A stretch of 64,000 nucleotides of DNA, from contig NC_091928.1 in NCBI RefSeq assembly GCF_041260155.1, forward strand, positions 36,055,888-36,119,887, read 5' to 3'. A program made the translations under genes and the position numbers. Below the pieces are notes generated by a model that saw only the letters and a program-made list of their open reading frames with translations, made no database searches and was not told the DNA's origin. This stretch comes from Ptychodera flava. Its lineage: Eukaryota; Hemichordata; Enteropneusta; Ptychoderidae. Every line of letters begins with the position of its first letter. Within the stretch, counting starts at the first letter, position 1. Positions 13,270 through 23,096 of this stretch are shown here, one piece after another.

Positions 13270-14060
13270 GATCCCTATGAAATGTTGACAAATTCTGCCC
13301 CAAAAGTTTCAAGTCTGGCCCCTAATTTTGATGATGGTCAGAAGGTACATGTATTTCACCATTGTGGTGACGCAGTTCGGTCTAAGGTGGCTCAATGAGT
13401 TCGTTTTTCTGAGATCTGGTATGAGGGACTGGACACAAACCATCGGATGGAGAGGAAGGGGTGTTTTTTTCAAAATGACCCTGTGTATAATGAAACCTTC
13501 AAAAATGTTTGCATGAAAGATAGTGACCCTCGAAATTATAATGTGTAAAATGTCGCCCTGCCTGTCACAGTCAATGTCAATAATACTATAATATATAATT
13601 TGTTGTTTGACCTTTAAAAGAACATTTTTGAAACTTTTCAATAATTTTTATGCATGGTTTTCTACTAAAATCAGGAAACAGAGATATTTCACAACAAGCA
13701 ATTCTATTAATTACTCTTGTACAGTCGATTATCTCAAGATGAAACGACAGTAGCTGCCATGGTTACATTTAATAGTTTGGCCTGAAGTTGTACAGCAGCA
13801 TGTACTGTTGTCATCAGAAAGTTAACAACGAAATAAAATTAGACATCTAACAATATAAATATCCCAGTGTACAGATGTCAGCGTGATAATTTACATCACT
13901 CGATGCCAAAACAGAGCGTTATAAAAGATAACAAATTACCTTAAGGGAAAAGTTATAACATCCATTACTTAGTTCTATGCGTCGTGTAATCTTCACGGCA
14001 GACAATTTGGCAATCTTCAGTCCGTCCTGAACTAACAGATATAGATATCATTACTCTGTA
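13270..14060. repeat. Duplicated CYP20 5'-flank block Y, copy 1
   Basis: Homologous to the 5' flanks of the P450 copies. The first part matches 36590-37075 (cctatgaaatgttga, aaccatcgga). The last part matches 15690-16090, 41890-42200 and 58260-58805 (attactt, gacagacaatttggcaat). No P450 exon is found to its left, where a minus-strand gene body would lie. Confidence 0.65.
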
Positions 14061-14954
14061 TTTGAAGAATTTATCAGTGTTTATATCAAGAGGAATATAA
14101 GCTCAGCAAGAAAAACTTTCTGCAATTTGGATTGATATTTCGTCAGGGTCATGACCATTGACTTTACAAATTTACTGGAGTAAAGGAATTTTAGGCATAC
14201 AAAGCTTTGCTGTTTCGGTCCCAATTTATTTGGGGAGTGCTCGATGGTTTCGTAGCTAAATGTTTCCTGGAAAGATTGTCACGCTCTTAGTTTTTTTGAC
14301 TGGATTAAGCTTACCTCTCTCTGGAGAATTTTCATCTAAAATTGGACCTCGTAGGTCGCTCTATTATGTCGCAAATAAAGGTTAATTATGCTTGTATAAT
14401 AGCTAAATCTGCGAAGCAAGTTTATTTATTTGAATTTCGAGAGAAAGACATGTCGTCACTTAGGGTTATATATGCTTGAATATAAGGTAGGCTAGATCTG
14501 CAAAGCAAGTTTATTTATTTTATTTCGAGAGAAAAAGCGAAAATTTGGCCATTCTTGGAACTTTTTGTCCCACTTTGGATACACAACTTCTGAGATGGTG
14601 CACCCGCATGGATTTTCAAGATGAGACAACCACTGCATAAAATGTGACAGCAACCGCCTGTTTGTACTCTGAGTACAACTGTTGATAGCTGGATGTATAG
14701 ACTTTCTGACAGAAGAGGGAAATTAATCTCCACGTCAGCAAGGCACTAAGTCTATCGTTTAGACTAAATTTCAACACCATGTAGGACAACCTAATCCACG
14801 AAAACGAACAGTGATTACATTGTGAGTTGCAACCCCGACAAACCTGAGTTTTCAATAGCCAACTCTGTTTTAGTTTTAATGGGGTGGTTGCCTCATGAGT
14901 GCAAGTAACTCCATCAAATCATAGCCTGTCCTAATTTCTACAAACAGCAATGTA
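14061..14954. other. Non-coding stretch, no gene recognised
   Basis: Open frames are short and unlike known proteins. A short internal duplication (gcgaagcaagtttatttatt / gcaaagcaagtttatttatt) lies at about 14411 and 14501. Confidence 0.45.
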
Positions 14955-15540
14955 TGTCACGTTTTACAGTGGGAACAGTTCTGCGGCAAAACAGAATATG
15001 CCAGTGCTGTACAGTAGCCTGGGCGTTTTCACTAACCGAAATGATGATATTATCTGCGTTGAGCAGGTCACCTCCATGCTATTATTCAATACCAAGCAGT
15101 CATAGTTCTTCGAATGTGATGGAATATTTCATTTAAAAATTATCTTCACTAAAAACTCGACAGGGAATAATAAATGTACGTCATTGAGAATTTTGGTACA
15201 CTTAACAGGACAATCTTTTCATGATTGTATCGATTGTTGGCTTTAATTGCTTTTATAACTTTGTAATTCTCAATACAATTTGAGATTTAAAAATGACATG
15301 GAGTTAATTTGATCATCTGTAAAGTTGTTGTGTTTATAGCAGATAAATTGAATAGTTGCCAATTACATAAATACAGATACACTATCATCGACACTTTGCA
15401 AAACCATAGATCTCGTGCATAATGTTTCAACACCAAGGCCACACTGCCAAGCCTGATAGTCAATGATTTTTACAGAGATTGTCTGGGTGATGATAAATTT
15501 TATTTAAGAATTAAAGACCAAATACCAGCATTCACCCAAT
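14955..15540. repeat. Duplicated spacer block X, second copy
   Basis: Direct copy of 9760-10400, followed within 150 bases by block Y copy 2. The same X-then-Y order occurs at 9760-14060, so an X-Y unit was tandemly duplicated. Confidence 0.65.
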
Positions 15541-15624
15541 GCTGTGTAGCGTGGAAATAACATGCATAAACTAATGAGAAAACACACAACTGCATCTGAT
15601 TGTCTCTACACTGCAAATTAAGGG

Positions 15625-15628
<4 letters not shown>

Positions 15629-15685
<57 letters not shown>

Positions 15686-15690
15686 TAATT
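15629..15690. repeat. AT microsatellite
   Basis: About 60 bases of alternating TA with minor interruptions. Apparent Tyr-Ile peptides on either strand are artefacts of the repeat. Confidence 0.9.
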
Positions 15691-16090
15691 TGTCATATTT
15701 GTCTACAGACATTCATTTATATGCAAGGTTTCAACTAATACCAAAACATCAAATTTCACAAAAAATATTTAGTCGACTCCATCGGGTATAATTGGCTATT
15801 CAGATTAAAATGACAATAGCTGCAACGTGGGCAATGTTATTGTTTGTCAAGAAAGTTAGGTCAACATACAATTAAACATCTCTTAGCAATGTACATATCC
15901 ATGCGTATAGATATCATTGTAGGGAATTGCAGCTGCACTCGATAATAAAGCTTAGCGTTATAAACGATAGCAAATTACTTCAAGTTATAAGTATTAATAT
16001 CCGTTGCTAGGTTCCATGCATCTTGCTATCTTCACGACAGCCAATTTTGCAATCTTCCGTCTGTCCTGAAGATTGCAAGATGCATGAAAC
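15691..16090. repeat. Duplicated CYP20 5'-flank block Y, copy 2
   Basis: Matches 13650-14060, 41890-42200 and 58380-58805. Landmarks are acagacatt, caatagctgcaa, gcgttataaacgatagcaaa and tcttccgtctgtcctgaag. It ends with an inverted gcaagatgcatgaaac motif also present in the other copies. Confidence 0.65.
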
Positions 16091-16711
16091 TTTAATGTCG
16101 AGATTGTGCGCATTGAAAGTTAAAAACTTAATCATTATACAAGCTTTCCTACATGAAATTGTCAACTATTCTCTCAAAAGTAAAGAATGAAAATCAGGGG
16201 TCATCGTGCAATTTGGGACTAGAGAAACAAATTAACTGGCACTTGCCGATATTTGAAATTTAAAATGGAAGCCATTATTGTGTTAATTCTGCGGGAAAAA
16301 TAAAATTGTCGAATTTTCGAAAAACTAAGACGGTGAAAAGTTTTCGTACACCAAAAGCTTTAAAATGAGTCCAAACAATTTGTAGATCAGAAAATAATTT
16401 TTACAACTTGGGATTGGCTGGTCCCCGCCTCAGTGACAAGCACAGAGAGGCAGGTAATGGGAAACCGCCATGTATCGAATTACGAAATCTGATTGGTTGA
16501 ATCATGGGGCGCTGTCATTGGCTGTTCAATTTTACTTGGAAGTAAAGCTAAAATTATTAGAATTTAACCAAGGATTTAATAACCATACTTACAAGTTTTG
16601 AAATATTGGTAGCTACCAGACTAGACGAAAAAGCACGCGAGAAACAAGGATGCACTATTTTGCGAGCATGCGCAATTAACAACTTCCGGGAGACAAAAAC
16701 TAGCACATTTC

Positions 16712-17523
16712 TAGTCTGGTTCCCTGACCCATTTCCCCGGTAGAGGGCGTGGGGAAATATAGGGTCAGGTACTGGGTAGCCATCTTGAACAGAATTTTGT
16801 TCAAGATGGCGGAGGTTAGTCACCTGACAGAACATGCTACAACAAATATGGCTGCTACCATGAAAACGCCGGTCAAAATTCGACTGGATCAGAATTATGT
16901 TCGAACACTGGTATCCGAACCAAAAACATTGGCACATTAGACGGGAAACATAAACTGAAAGGATTAATCCAGAAGTACGGGGAAATAGAGGTGATTGAAG
17001 GCTGGTTGTGATATCGCAGCAGTACTTGTGGCGTGTATCGAACGCGCTAGGGTCATTGAGGTCATCACCGACTGTGGCGTGACCCCAATGACCAGAGCAC
17101 GTTCGATACACGCCACAAGTACTGCTGCGATATCACAGCTAATTGAAAGCAAACTTTGTTGGAACTGTGAACGACGATTGATTTTGATGGATAGAATGGT
17201 GTCCGAATTTCGTGAAAAATGCCAGGCATCATGTCGACGTTCTAAAAGTACCAAGAGGTGTGCTAAATAACAGTGGCTAAATCATGGAGGTAAAAAGTCT
17301 TTCTTTCTACCTCCACGGCTTTGTGGTACAAACAAGAAGTTGGTGTCAAGTGAGCCTGAAAGTGCGAAACCCAAGAAACATGAGAAAAAGTTACAAGTGT
17401 TACTTTCATCCAATCACAGCTTGTTTTATTTTAACCCAATAGCGTCCATGTTTACATTAGCCGTACCTGACCCTTTATTTCCCCACGCCCTCTACCGGGG
17501 AAATGGGTCAGGGAACCAGACTA
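16712..17523. mobile_element. 812-bp TIR transposon with 9-bp target duplication
   Basis: Terminal inverted repeats of about 65 bases: the left begins TAGTCTGGTTCCCTGACCC and the right ends with its complement, GGGTCAGGGAACCAGACTA. The 9-bp duplication gcacatttc occurs at 16703-16711 and 17524-17532. Inside are short frames, including residues CWNCERRLILMDRMVSEF near 17150-17210 that resemble part of a zinc-binding ZAD-like motif, and a nested palindrome. There is no full transposase. A 9-bp duplication fits Mutator-like elements; this is inference. Confidence 0.7.
17007..17137. repeat. 131-bp palindrome nested in the 812-bp transposon
   Basis: Left arm tgtgatatcgcagcagtact and its exact complement ending at 17137 form a hairpin with about 39-base arms continuing through ggcgtgtatcgaacg. 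It could be a small MITE or an inverted duplication. Flanking duplications are not clear. Confidence 0.65.
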
Positions 17524-17770
17524 GCACATTTCAAAATGGCGGTTTGCCTGTGTCTGCGTCTTGCTACGTGCTGCTTGCCTGGTCACGTGAGACGCAGTGA
17601 TCAGCGAACAACTTGAGAGTCCCAATATCTGTCCTCGAGGCGCATTCTGCCTTCAGTGAAAGGGACCATTGTTTCACTGGGCTCGAGGAGCAGCACAATT
17701 GTGTCACGAAGGTAACTTGCTTCACAAAGACTTTCACAACATTTTACAAATGTGCATATTTCTTCACATA

Positions 17771-18219
17771 GTACAGAAATTGCGAGAAATTTACGAGAAA
17801 TGGACACTTTCTCGCTTTTGCGAGAAGTAAGCGAGAATACATAACTTTCTCGCAATAACTTAGCGAGAATTTAATTTTCTCGCAAACAGCTGGCGAGAAC
17901 TGTGTTTTCTCGCTCAGCATCTGCCAGAAACTGAATTCTCGCAATCAGTCAGCGAGAAATTTGTTTTCTCGCTTTGCATCTGCGAGAAATTGTATTCTTC
18001 TGTGTAAGCATTTCACACATATTTCACAATTTCTCGCAGATGCAGAGCGAGAAAACATAGTTCTCGCTGATTGATTGCGAGAATTCAGTTTCTCGCAGAT
18101 GCATGCGAGAAAGCACAGTTCTCGCAGCTTGATTGCAAGAAAGTATGTTTTCTCGCTTACTTCTCGCAATACAGCGAGAAAGTGTCCATTTCTCGCAAAT
18201 CTCTCGCAAATTTCTGTAC
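17771..18219. mobile_element. 449-bp palindromic element built of gcgaga motifs, TA target
   Basis: A near-palindrome beginning gtacagaaatt and ending aatttctgtac, flanked by TA at 17769-17770 and 18220-18221. Both arms are packed with tctcgc/gcgaga hexamers at irregular spacing; the centre is near 18005. TA flanks fit a Tc1/mariner-type MITE. Stretches that look coding are created by the repeat. Confidence 0.65.
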
Positions 18220-18274
18220 TAGCGTCATGGACTCTCACTTCAAATAGATACCGTGGCCGAAAACGACACAGACC

Positions 18275-18660
18275 CTCTTCAGTTTGTAATTGCGTCGTTC
18301 TGTTTGAGCTGCGTCGTTCTGTTTTGACCTGCGCTCTTCAGTTTGTAATTGCGTCGTTCTGTTTGAGCTGCGTCGTTCTGTTTCGACCTGCGCTCTTCAG
18401 TTTGTAATTGCGTCGTTCTGTTTGAGCTGCGTCGTTCTGTTTGAGCTGCGTCGTTCTGTTTTGACCTGCGCTCTTCAGTTTGTAATTGCGTCGTTCTGTT
18501 TGAGCTGCGTCGTTCTGTTTTGACCTGCGCTCTTCAGTTTGTAATTGCGTCGTTCTGTTTGAGCTGCGTCGTTCTGTTTTGACCTACGCTCTTCAGTTTG
18601 TAATTGCGTCGTTCTGTTTGAACTGCATCGTTCTGTTTGATCTGTGCTCTTCAGTTTGTT
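18275..18660 (+). repeat. 59-bp tandem array, left arm of foldback element
   Basis: Unit starts fall at 18275, 18334, 18393, 18471, 18530, 18589 and 18647. The 78-base step contains an extra half-unit (gagctgcgtcgttctgttt). Units differ by few substitutions. Confidence 0.9.
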
Positions 18661-18865
18661 TTCAGCATAACACGGAAGTACTGGAGTAAACATTTTGTAA
18701 CAAACATTGAACGGTCACTTGGAGAATATGCAACTTGGCATGGGTGCCCGTGGAGTCATAGGTAGTAGAGGGAGAGCAACTCCCACATCGTTCACAATTG
18801 GTTGTTTGCCTTTAATGTATGGTGGTGTGTATTTTTTGTTTCACTGTCTTGTGTACAGAACAGAA

Positions 18866-18967
18866 TAGGTACGGCGAGACAGCTGAATATGAATGTCAGT
18901 GCAGTCTGTACAATGGCAATTTAGGTACGGCGAGACAGCTAAATATGAATGTCAGTGCAGTCTGTAC
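18866..18967. repeat. Two direct copies of a ~45-bp segment
   Basis: The segment ggtacggcgagacagct through gtgcagtctgtac is repeated at about 18869 and 18925. It lies inside the foldback element. Confidence 0.8.
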
Positions 18968-19166
18968 TCCAGAGTAGAGACACTGCGTACGACACTAACG
19001 CTATGTTTCGAAAGTTTGCCAGACTTTCTTTATCAATCGCCTCAAGTCAGGTTCAGTGGATAAATTTCGTGGTATATAAACGGCAGATTGTACGTATTAT
19101 TTCATTCTGGAAGCCAGGATGTCTAACTTTGTTCTATTGTGTTAAAGGTTGTGTTCGTATTGTGTT

Positions 19167-19170
<4 letters not shown>

Positions 19171-19242
<72 letters not shown>
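19171..19242. repeat. AT microsatellite
   Basis: About 70 bases of perfect TA repeat inside the foldback element. Confidence 0.9.
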
Positions 19243-19244
<2 letters not shown>

Positions 19245-19246
19245 GA

Positions 19247-19328
19247 GTGTCTATTGCCACGCGCGTGGCAATAGCCAAGTTGCCTATTGCCACGCGCGTG
19301 GCAATAGCCAAGGTGGCTATTGACACGC
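19247..19328. repeat. Tandem GC-rich palindromes
   Basis: Two copies of a palindrome, ctattgccacgcgcgtggca followed by atag, about 33 bases apart, plus a partial third. They could form adjacent short hairpins. Confidence 0.8.
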
Positions 19329-19779
19329 TTAGATTTTTTCGGAGACATATTTTGTCAACTGATTGAAGTAAACTTTTCCCAGTTTGTGTAGAAATTAGTT
19401 CAAGTAAGTGTAATTGTATATTTCTGCCACGATTCACCTTGCGCTCGGAAAGTTCATGAAGTTGGTCTGATGGTCGACGAAGGGGACGACCGGTCAACAG
19501 CGTCACCGTGTAGCGACCTTTCACATATTAACCAGCTTGATTTGGGTAAATTATTTCCGATAAAACTTTGAAATTCGAATTAAAAGGGCCTTGGCAACAA
19601 TTTTTATAATAAAAGTTTAAAAGACAAATAGGTCCCCAAGTTTTCAGCTGCAGACGATCTTTTTCTTTTTTATCAATCAAAGTAATGGTTGCTTATCTTT
19701 GGGAAACTGACACTGACAACTCTCCATATGGACGTGTACATATAGTTTAAACTCAGTACAATTAAATTACCATATAAGG

Positions 19780-20345
19780 GCCAGAAACGCCATTCCCCGG
19801 GCTTTTATTACTGGACATGTTTTTCGAAGCTTGGTAGCCCTCTTCGAGACTCAAATAACCCTCACAAATATTTGTTCTGTAATTCTGACAGTAAAGGAAT
19901 ATGCAAATCGCCAGTGAACTCTTCGGGATTTTCTTCAGGAAAACAATGTGTAGTCTGGTATAAATTTCGATAAAATTTTTTCTGCGTGTTTAAAATTTCA
20001 TTTAAATCTGTAGATGCTTGAAGTTTACGAATGTGATTTTTGTAATGATTTCTCTTTCAAGTTTCAAAAAATAAGCATTGCTTTTTCACCAAGCTCATGT
20101 CATCTTACTTTAGCAAGTTGAATAATACCTTGTGTTTTGACTTCGTAAATATCATCTAAAGCTCTCTGAACTTCATCAATGTCTTTTCATGTTTTTCTAT
20201 TTCACTTTCTTAATTTCGAGGTCCTTTTTTGTTGCTCCAGCTTTTTTTCCTTGTGTCTTTGACACTTAGCCCGTTTTTTGCTGTATTTTATACAAAAGTC
20301 CATGATTTTATACTATTTAAGCCTTGGATCAAGAACGTCAGTGAA
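19780..20345 (-). pseudogene. L1/Tx1-like LINE fossil inside the foldback element
   Basis: Reading the minus strand with stops and frameshifts gives peptides in the order expected of the endonuclease-RT linker of L1-type LINEs: MDFCIKYSKKRAKCQRHKEK, then IIQLAKVR, HELGEKA, then FYRNLYQTTHCFPEENPEE. Every frame is broken. It is a decayed passenger, not the transposase of the host element. Recognition is by motif memory only. Confidence 0.45.
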
Positions 20346-20620
20346 ATCTTGTCCCAAATATTTTTTTCATGCTGCAAACCTTCGAGCAACCAATAATCGC
20401 ATACAGAAGGAACAGAAGTATGCGATACACTTACAAATGCCAGACTTCACAAAGCTACAATAGCTCGCACTCAGATTCAAATGAGCATACGCAAACACAA
20501 CAAGACTAAACCGTAGACATAGCTTCCGTAATTGAACAACAAACTTCAGTGGAACAACATATTAACACACAAAATCAATCAATCATTCAACATGTCTCAC
20601 CAATCAAAAATGAATTTTAA

Positions 20621-20689
20621 GTGACTGATGAAGAAAACTCTGTTTTCGAAACGTAGCTTCAAAGGATCGCAGTGTAACGCTAGTCTCTC
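20621..20689 (+). ncRNA. Hammerhead-ribozyme-like motif
   Basis: CTGATGA (20625-20631), a 6-bp stem (gaaaac 20633-20638 / gttttc 20642-20647), GAAAC (20648-20652), then stem III TAGC (20654-20657) with GCTA (20679-20682), and a GTC cleavage-type triplet at 20683-20685. Stem I would be weak (3 of 4 pairs), and unpaired bases at 20632 and 20653 depart from the consensus. May be a decayed ribozyme or a chance match. Confidence 0.35.
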
Positions 20690-21004
20690 CGCTCCGATGT
20701 GGGTTAACAGCAAGACACTGAAGGCACGTAAATTACGGGTACGTCTCGCCATGGCTAATAACCCTTTACATAAACAGCTAAACATTATATACACACACAT
20801 AGAATCATACACAAAACGCAAAGAATTCACATATGAACGATATGAGGAGTTGCTTTCCCTTTATTACATTCGCCATGGCTGACCAATACTCACATAAAAC
20901 AATCAAACATGATACACACTCACAATATACACAATATCATACACAGAATGCATACAACTCAGATATGAACGATGTGTGGAGTTGCTTTCCCTTTATTACA
21001 ACAA

Positions 21005-21560
21005 AACAAACTGAAGAGCGACGATCAAACAGAACGACGCAGCTCTAACAGAACGACGCAATTACAAACTGAAGAGCGCAGGTCAAAACAGAACGACGCA
21101 GCTCAAACAGAACGACGCAATTACAAACTGAAGAGCGCAGGTCAAAACAGAACGATGCAGCTCAAACAGAACGACGCAATTACAAACTGAAGAGCGCAGG
21201 TCAAAACAGAACGACGCAGCTCAAACAGAACGACGCAATTACAAACTGAAGAGCGCAGGACAAAACAGAACGACGCAGCTCAAACAGAACGACGCAATTA
21301 CAAACTGAAGAGCGCAGGTCAAAACAGAACGACGCAGCTCAAACAGAACGACGCAATTACAAACTGAAGAGCGCAGGTCAAAACAGAACGACGCAGCTCA
21401 AACAGAACGACGCAATTCATGCAATTACAAACTGAAGAGCGCAGGTCGAAACAGAACGACGCAGCTCAAACAGAACGACGCAATTACAAACTGAAGAGTG
21501 CAGATCAAAACAGAACGACGCAGCTCTAACAGAACGACGCAATTACAAACTGAAGAGGGT
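21005..21560 (-). repeat. 59-bp tandem array, right arm of foldback element
   Basis: Inverted counterpart of 18275-18660. Units (gaagag landmark) fall at 21013, 21071, 21130, 21189, 21248, 21307, 21366, 21434, 21493 and 21552; the 68-base step contains a short extra insert. Confidence 0.9.
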
Positions 21561-21589
21561 CTGTGTCGTTTTCGGCCACGGTAAATAGA

Positions 21590-22325
21590 CCATACTTGAA
21601 CGTTAAATTCTTTATTGGCAATTATATTACAGCTTTGTCAATACCAGTGGATTGTGTTACATCATTTCCCCAGATTATTGCTGATAACGTATGCAATTAT
21701 CCAACATTGTGCCCGGATCTTTTCTACATCTTCAAATTCACTGGCATTGCCAAAACTATAAGATATTAGTAATATTGTACTCAAGCAAACTTTGCACACC
21801 ATAATGCGTGAGGCTTTGCCTCGTTATGATGTGCAAAGTTTGCTTTCGTACTTTGTAGGCCGGGAAGGGGTACTTGTACGATGAACAAACTTCGTTTTTT
21901 GAAAGAAAAGAAAATTGGAAAAATAACAATCACGGATAGGTTGTTGCTCAATCTCCAATATGGAACATGGTTTATTTTCAAACTTCTCCCGACATAAAGT
22001 GAGCATTTAGGAATTATCATTGGAGGGTGTTTTGTATAGTATTTGAAAGAACAATAACAGATGGTTGACATACGATCGTACGAATTTTGCATCGACAACG
22101 AGAAATCGACTTAGCATTTACTTCAAAAAAAGCTGATAATGGCCGTATAGGATAACATATCTGTGTTCATGGTAGACTCCGCTTTATTTCTTGTTTCGCA
22201 GAATTTAAAATATTCTGTTATGGATTTAATTAATCCATCTTGTGGACACATCAAATTTTGAGAGAATTAACTCCCAACTCGAGTATGACCAAAGCAAATG
22301 TAATCGGAAATAGGTCAGAGATAAC
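21590..22325. other. Copy A 3' flank
   Basis: No gene. The part near 21640-21810 (gctttgtcaatacc, ttcactggcattgccaaaac) is repeated, with a large interruption, at 53660-54990. A hairpin of gcaaactttgcac type lies at about 21784-21843. From about 22140 on it matches the 3' flanks of copies B and C. Confidence 0.5.
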
Positions 22326-22329
22326 AATT

Positions 22330-22723
22330 AACACGATTGTATCAAAGTTGGGAGAATAGGATATTGTAGTAATTTTGGTTTAATCAGCAAATTTGAGCTC
22401 GCTTACTGTTCTTTTTTAGCAATTCACTTGTTTTATGGGTAACTGGTAATGTTGCAACTCTAAGAAGCCATGTGGCACTTTACACTTAAAGGTATACTGT
22501 GACCTGTTCCAATTTTGCCACAGTTACCATGGAAAGAGAAAATCTGAACAATCACATATTTTAAGCGGGTGGCCGCTTTTTAAAAACAGCGCCCTCACAT
22601 GGGCATTTTGAATACCAAGGAACGCCCCTTTGACCATATATATGGGCATATTTAGATTACAGGTGACTGTATACCTTTAAACAATTAAAAGATTCTATTC
22701 TCCCAAATTAGTTTCAGTCGTTT
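22330..22723. mobile_element. aacacgattggaac MITE (family 3), copy 2, 3' of CYP20 copy A
   Basis: Begins aacacgattg after aatt (22326-22329) and ends near tttcagtcg. The same insertion occurs at the same place beside copies B (42323-42526) and C (62570-62776), so it predates the gene duplications. This copy is lengthened by the nested element 22490-22676. Confidence 0.7.
22490..22676. mobile_element. TTAA MITE (family 2) nested in a family-3 MITE
   Basis: 187 bases beginning aggtatactgtgacctg and ending caggtgactgtatacct, flanked by TTAA at 22486-22489 and 22677-22680. It is absent from the homologous MITEs of copies B and C, so it inserted after the duplication. TTAA targets suggest piggyBac- or Kolobok-group mobilisation. 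Confidence 0.8.
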
Positions 22724-23096
22724 GGGGTAATAAGGTACACAATCAAGGATACGGAGTCGTCATTCTCGTTTTTCTACCATGATTTTGATTTCTTCGCTAG
22801 GAAATGTAACGAAACCATACTTTCGTTGTATGCTCTGACCTCCCACCAGGTGGAACTTGAACTTCCTACACAATGTTGACAACAGCTGTACACCCGCAGC
22901 ATATGAGACGCGGTATCCTGGACAGGTCCTCTTGCCAGCGAATCCAATTGGAGAAAATGCCAACTTGTGACGCTCTGCGACTTTCTCCGGGAGAAAACGA
23001 TCCGGGTCGAATCTGTGTACAATAGTGATCCCAGTTATATTGATTTAGAAGCAATCCCTTACACTAATTTTACAGTCAAAGTAAATCTACCCTTAA

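Larger units (their letters stand above)
16411..17607. mobile_element. 1.2-kb insertion with 8-bp target duplication
   Basis: Sequence between the two acaacttg copies. I see no clear matching terminal repeats on this outer unit (starts ggattggctgg, ends gatcagcga). An 8-bp duplication is usual for hAT-type elements, but the outer unit may be composite. It contains the better-defined 812-bp element described separately. Confidence 0.5.
16130..17660. mobile_element. TTAA MITE (family 1) split by a nested insertion
   Basis: The left part (16130-16402) and right tail (17616-17660, ending atctgtcctcgaggcgcatt) together make one family-1 copy. The break carries an 8-bp direct repeat, acaacttg, at 16403-16410 and 17608-17615, bracketing a 1197-bp insert. 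The right tail fits the consensus exactly where the left part stops. Confidence 0.65.
18249..21583. mobile_element. 3.3-kb foldback transposon with tandem-repeat arms
   Basis: Ends are taccgtggccgaaaacgaca and its complement, flanked by the 6-bp duplication aataga at 18243-18248 and 21584-21589. Each arm is a direct array of a 59-bp unit (ctcttcagtttgtaattgcg...): seven units at 18275-18660 on the left and ten inverted units at 21005-21560 on the right. The 2.3-kb interior has duplicated segments, an AT microsatellite, GC-rich palindromes, a minus-strand LINE fossil and a hammerhead-like motif, but no transposase. The structure matches Foldback-type elements. It is non-autonomous as seen. Confidence 0.75.

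Noticed and set aside
16557..17111. 184-codon minus-strand frame
   Set aside because: It runs across transposon terminal repeats and a nested palindrome. The reading is a by-product of the inverted repeats, not a recognisable transposase.
18075..18693. Open frames of 70-110 codons through the gcgaga palindrome and the 59-bp array
   Set aside because: They are produced by tandem repeats that happen to lack stops. The peptides are repetitive and unlike known proteins.
19123..19524. 133-codon minus-strand frame
   Set aside because: Half of it is Tyr-Ile repeats from an AT microsatellite, and the rest comes from tandem palindromes.
20628..20882. 84-codon plus-strand frame inside the foldback element
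   Set aside because: It looks weakly coding but overlaps the hammerhead-like motif and duplicated non-coding segments. I cannot match it to any protein.
18275..21560. CRISPR-like direct repeats
   Set aside because: The 59-bp units are contiguous without unique spacers, in a eukaryotic genome, and arranged as inverted arms of a transposon.
4795..22700. Search for additional CYP20 exons or other genes left of copy A
   Set aside because: No FDPDRF, heme-loop, AGYHTT or [12 protein letters not shown] sequence was seen on either strand, and no other protein was recognised. A computed search could still find remnants.
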